A stretch of DNA of 19,359 bases, taken from assembly GCA_027575765.1 (NCBI GenBank), contig JANBPT010000907.1:1-19359 (forward strand). The letters run 5' to 3'. A program made the translations under genes and the position numbers. Source of the DNA: Tieghemiomyces parasiticus. Taxonomy: Eukaryota; Kickxellomycota; Dimargaritomycetes; Dimargaritales; Dimargaritaceae. Shown in pieces: positions 18,001 through 19,359 of this stretch; position 1 is the first letter of the stretch; each line of letters begins with the position of its first letter. The notes below the pieces were generated by a model that saw nothing but the letters and a program-made list of their open reading frames with translations, did not search any database and had not been told where the DNA came from.

Positions 18001-19359
18001 TTGATGAAGTGGCATGTAACGTGCAACGGATGGTCGAGGCCCGACTACCATCTGCCCCTTGCGCTCAGGTGTGGGCCAGCGCTAACTACTCAGTGTGCGC
18101 AGATCTCGCCGGCGGGATCCACGTGCTTTACCTGGCCCAGACGCCCGGCCTCCCCGCCACCTTGTCGGCTCTCTATTCTTTGGATGTTCAGCGGGATTCC
18201 GTGACGGCTCTGACACTCACCCCGACCTGTCCGGATTTGCTCATCACGGGCCATCGCAGCGGCGCCGTGCACATTTGGAACCTCGCTACGGCTTGCCACA
18301 TGACAGCACTCAGTCGGGGTGGTTCCCGGCCGGGCAGCCCCAACCTTCCGGATCTAAATACCTTCGCTTGGCCTCCTGCTTCCCTCACCAGCACGGCCAA
18401 CACAGGTCCTTCTAGCCTGCCCTATCCGACCACTACCTCGCCGTTCCTGGCCCCTTTCGCTGTGCCGTCGACCACGCCAGGAGCCGATGGTCACGTGGCG
18501 GTCCTAGGTTCTCCGCACCACACTGCTGCAGTGCGCCGGCTTCTGGTCTATCCTGAACTCAACGGTCTGCGAAACGTCACCCGGCTCTTTGTGGTCAGTG
18601 CAGGCGACGACGCGACAGCCCATGTGTGGCAAATCACCCGAGAGGAGTACTATCAGCGACCCCCGTCCCCAAGCTCCTCGGCCACGTTCCAGCCAACGGG
18701 TCCCGATCATGCATCTTCCCGAAGCCTTGATTTGAGTTCGATCCTGTCCTTCACGACGGCCAGCGGAGACCAAACCACTGGGACCAACGATGGTGGTGCG
18801 CTAGCCTCACTGGCAGCCGTACCCGCGGCAATGCCAGCCACCCTTACCAGCGCCCCGCCCAAATCGCCGCGGCAGACCACTGCGCCTCCCGACTCCCCGA
18901 CAGCTCCTTCTCCGCCTCCTCATACGTACCGGCGAAAAAGCTGGCACCGAGAGATGATGGCCGGCCGGCTGCCGCTGTCACTCGCCGCTACGGTGGCAAG
19001 TGGTGCTCCACTAGGGCTTTCCGCACTACACCTGGTCACTGTGAGCCAGCCTGGGTCTACGACGGTGACCCACTGGGGTAACTGGCTGGTTGGCGTTTGC
19101 CATTCACCCGCTATGGACCCCGCGTCAGTTACCCCGGACCCGTTAGCCACTCATTCCGTCGATAACGGGACCGCTGCTGGCCGGTCACCTGCGACGGCTC
19201 CCCCAGCCCCGTCCACCACACCGGATTCTAACGACCCGGCCTCCGCCCGGCTGACCTGGTCGCTCTGGCTGCTGAACCTCGCTGATCTGCGTTTGAGCGA
19301 CGATGATAAAATGCGCCAACAGCTCGACCATAGCTACGCCGTCTGTCGATTTCCGCTGG
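15060..19359 (+). CDS. SCAP homologue: SREBP cleavage-activating protein with sterol-sensing domain and WD repeats (3' truncated by window edge)
   Basis: The frame is open from ATG 15060 to the edge: 1,433 codons plus one base. An in-frame TAA at 14994 makes this the first Met. TM1 is at about residues 30-54. The lumenal loop 1 carries LSPAVYW (196-202), like SCAP, and a sequon N319-C-T where animal SCAP has a glycosylated NCS. The sterol-sensing domain (about 361-520) contains FAYIYY (372-377), LDLVKSK, EILPFFVIIVGVENV, REFCIF and VDF with Asp504, the counterpart of a residue essential for sterol response in mammals. ITVLSIDIRRLELSDL follows; LELSDL (523-528) corresponds to MELADL, the COPII/Sec24 signal. 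Two further membrane segments (about 600-618 and 735-758) precede a cytosolic WD region (GHRSGAVHIWNL 1064-1075; SAGDDATAHVWQI 1180-1192) that binds SREBP. Role: sterol-regulated ER-to-Golgi escort of SREBP. It is longer than animal SCAP because of Ser/Thr/Pro-rich insertions. Confidence 0.93.
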   Translation, partial: MRSSAAAHGTPQTVWQRYFYRHGRFFATYQASMLLLTVACIAVLILPPFFHLIHTAWVRREIPYTFTPISSYLRDANFFARANAEPMLLWQTVKLAPSLAAVNTSAEGDGGARVPTSRDTLYSLTRPSLSYLLRFQHLLETCEVSLAEVEALSRDSDLETIPVPYEPLLPHPLGSPLFRLSDICYRTTPEARCLVLSPAVYWDYNQQQLMEDPDLAATVRRRSADLLSARGVHAPPEMLWENLRLGGNDPTIATLCTDGHPGCPAIDTVSSPLPIPVTVEGFHLAVAAVETWSHSVPARAILQTLIHHVVARLEAVPLNCTGSDDAFECPTLPPATLHLDPRDRTVRALFQTDYSRFAVEHYFLAVGCLGLFAYIYYTFYRLDLVKSKIWLGIATTLMLVCSMFLALTICTSVSRAHPLLPWEILPFFVIIVGVENVHAITQSVVQLPFDLPVRERIGLGLSHVGPTMLFRLLAEVAGLTLGVGLSTEIVREFCIFLILSIIVDFVFQVTFFITVLSIDIRRLELSDLYHRRRQSHPGGEHAGTADLNHPHTLAAASSSSTSSSGFRGRPYDKSFSAMLLLAPAIVFRHLHRLWMRQRAYSIFLLVAFVGLLYYLYDHTSHAVNIIFPAQENAFISNLLLRDSAQILGQVMAGFHSIEVSRRLVVRYLLSYPTHRAYLQVLPAAAAVGSRGGEAHALWTTASLGRWGLILRPLALLIDAVAADLPALIRRWSLPYWLVVIWAAVAMVLVVLAVRGIIRGRGYRPTPHPLWRLLAPVGLATASHGPDVRIDHAGAVDLNPGFLTDLRALRPWGRHHVLTISQDGSCALQTMRDLAGYVSGGPVFSRWRTVAEADRMATPPSLLAGLPADLTHRRSDPRFATDYSRRWGALTLDGLKVYLWAAAAESSTTANVEGTFFTVPTADVAHTRGPVTCLALLHNVGANDRWELHSEPPSAPAMRKPLTSTPVLAVGRANGSLEFYVIDEVACNVQRMVEARLPSAPCAQVWASANYSVCADLAGGIHVLYLAQTPGLPATLSALYSLDVQRDSVTALTLTPTCPDLLITGHRSGAVHIWNLATACHMTALSRGGSRPGSPNLPDLNTFAWPPASLTSTANTGPSSLPYPTTTSPFLAPFAVPSTTPGADGHVAVLGSPHHTAAVRRLLVYPELNGLRNVTRLFVVSAGDDATAHVWQITREEYYQRPPSPSSSATFQPTGPDHASSRSLDLSSILSFTTASGDQTTGTNDGGALASLAAVPAAMPATLTSAPPKSPRQTTAPPDSPTAPSPPPHTYRRKSWHREMMAGRLPLSLAATVASGAPLGLSALHLVTVSQPGSTTVTHWGNWLVGVCHSPAMDPASVTPDPLATHSVDNGTAAGRSPATAPPAPSTTPDSNDPASARLTWSLWLLNLADLRLSDDDKMRQQLDHSYAVCRFPL
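16143..16643 (+). other. Sterol-sensing domain and COPII-signal segment of SCAP
   Basis: This five-helix segment (TM2-TM6, residues about 362-522) ends at LELSDL (nt 16626-16643). It is the best-conserved part of the protein and the basis for choosing SCAP over HMG-CoA reductase, NPC1 or Patched: only SCAP pairs this domain with IDIRR-xELxDL and downstream WD repeats. Tyr374/Tyr376 and Asp504 fall at or beside positions whose mutation makes mammalian SCAP insensitive to sterol. Confidence 0.85.

Noticed and set aside
1..19359. tRNA, rRNA or CRISPR arrays
   Set aside because: Scanned for T-loop (GGTTCGA) patterns with paired arms, rRNA-like blocks and spaced direct repeats; none found.

Overview
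The window looks like a stretch of a eukaryotic, most likely fungal, chromosome. Its right half is GC-rich and holds three recognisable conserved genes. They are a RED/IK-type spliceosome protein on the minus strand, an N-acetyltransferase 9 (NAT9) homologue on the plus strand with seven short exons, and the first 1,433 codons of a SCAP homologue (sterol-sensing SREBP escort protein) that runs off the right edge. Introns with GTAAG/GTGAG donors, CTAAC-like branch sites and lengths of about 107-197 nt, together with compact intergenic spaces, fit an early-diverging fungus. The exact lineage cannot be fixed from this window; a zoopagomycotan is only a guess.

Layout: 1-401 is the 3' end of an unrecognised spliced gene. 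From roughly 720 to 9,390 lies a large transposon-derived block of ordinary G+C (mid-40s %) that has lost almost every CpG. By eye I count about ten CpG in 1861-9360 and none at all in 2175-4069. Inside it, on the minus strand, are the remains of a Ty3/gypsy-like retrotransposon: gag-like frame 8557-7676, reverse transcriptase 7234-5642, integrase pieces between 4606 and 3422, and a possible integrase tail 2766-2500. A second, unidentified decayed plus-strand frame lies at 861-1880. CpG returns abruptly near 9,390, where a different short fragment (basic tail followed by an LTR-like TGTAACGG start) precedes the conserved genes.

The conserved genes: RED (11522-10201) and NAT9 (11935-13529) are divergent, sharing a 412-bp promoter region. 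SCAP starts at 15060 after 1.5 kb of pyrimidine-rich intergenic/5' leader DNA. RED acts in pre-mRNA splicing, NAT9 is a GNAT-fold acetyltransferase, and SCAP carries SREBP from the ER in response to sterol; they share no pathway and are simply neighbours.

The most unusual feature is the CpG desert together with a long, still open reverse-transcriptase frame whose catalytic motifs are changed. I did not find a convincing new defence or mobile system beyond this.
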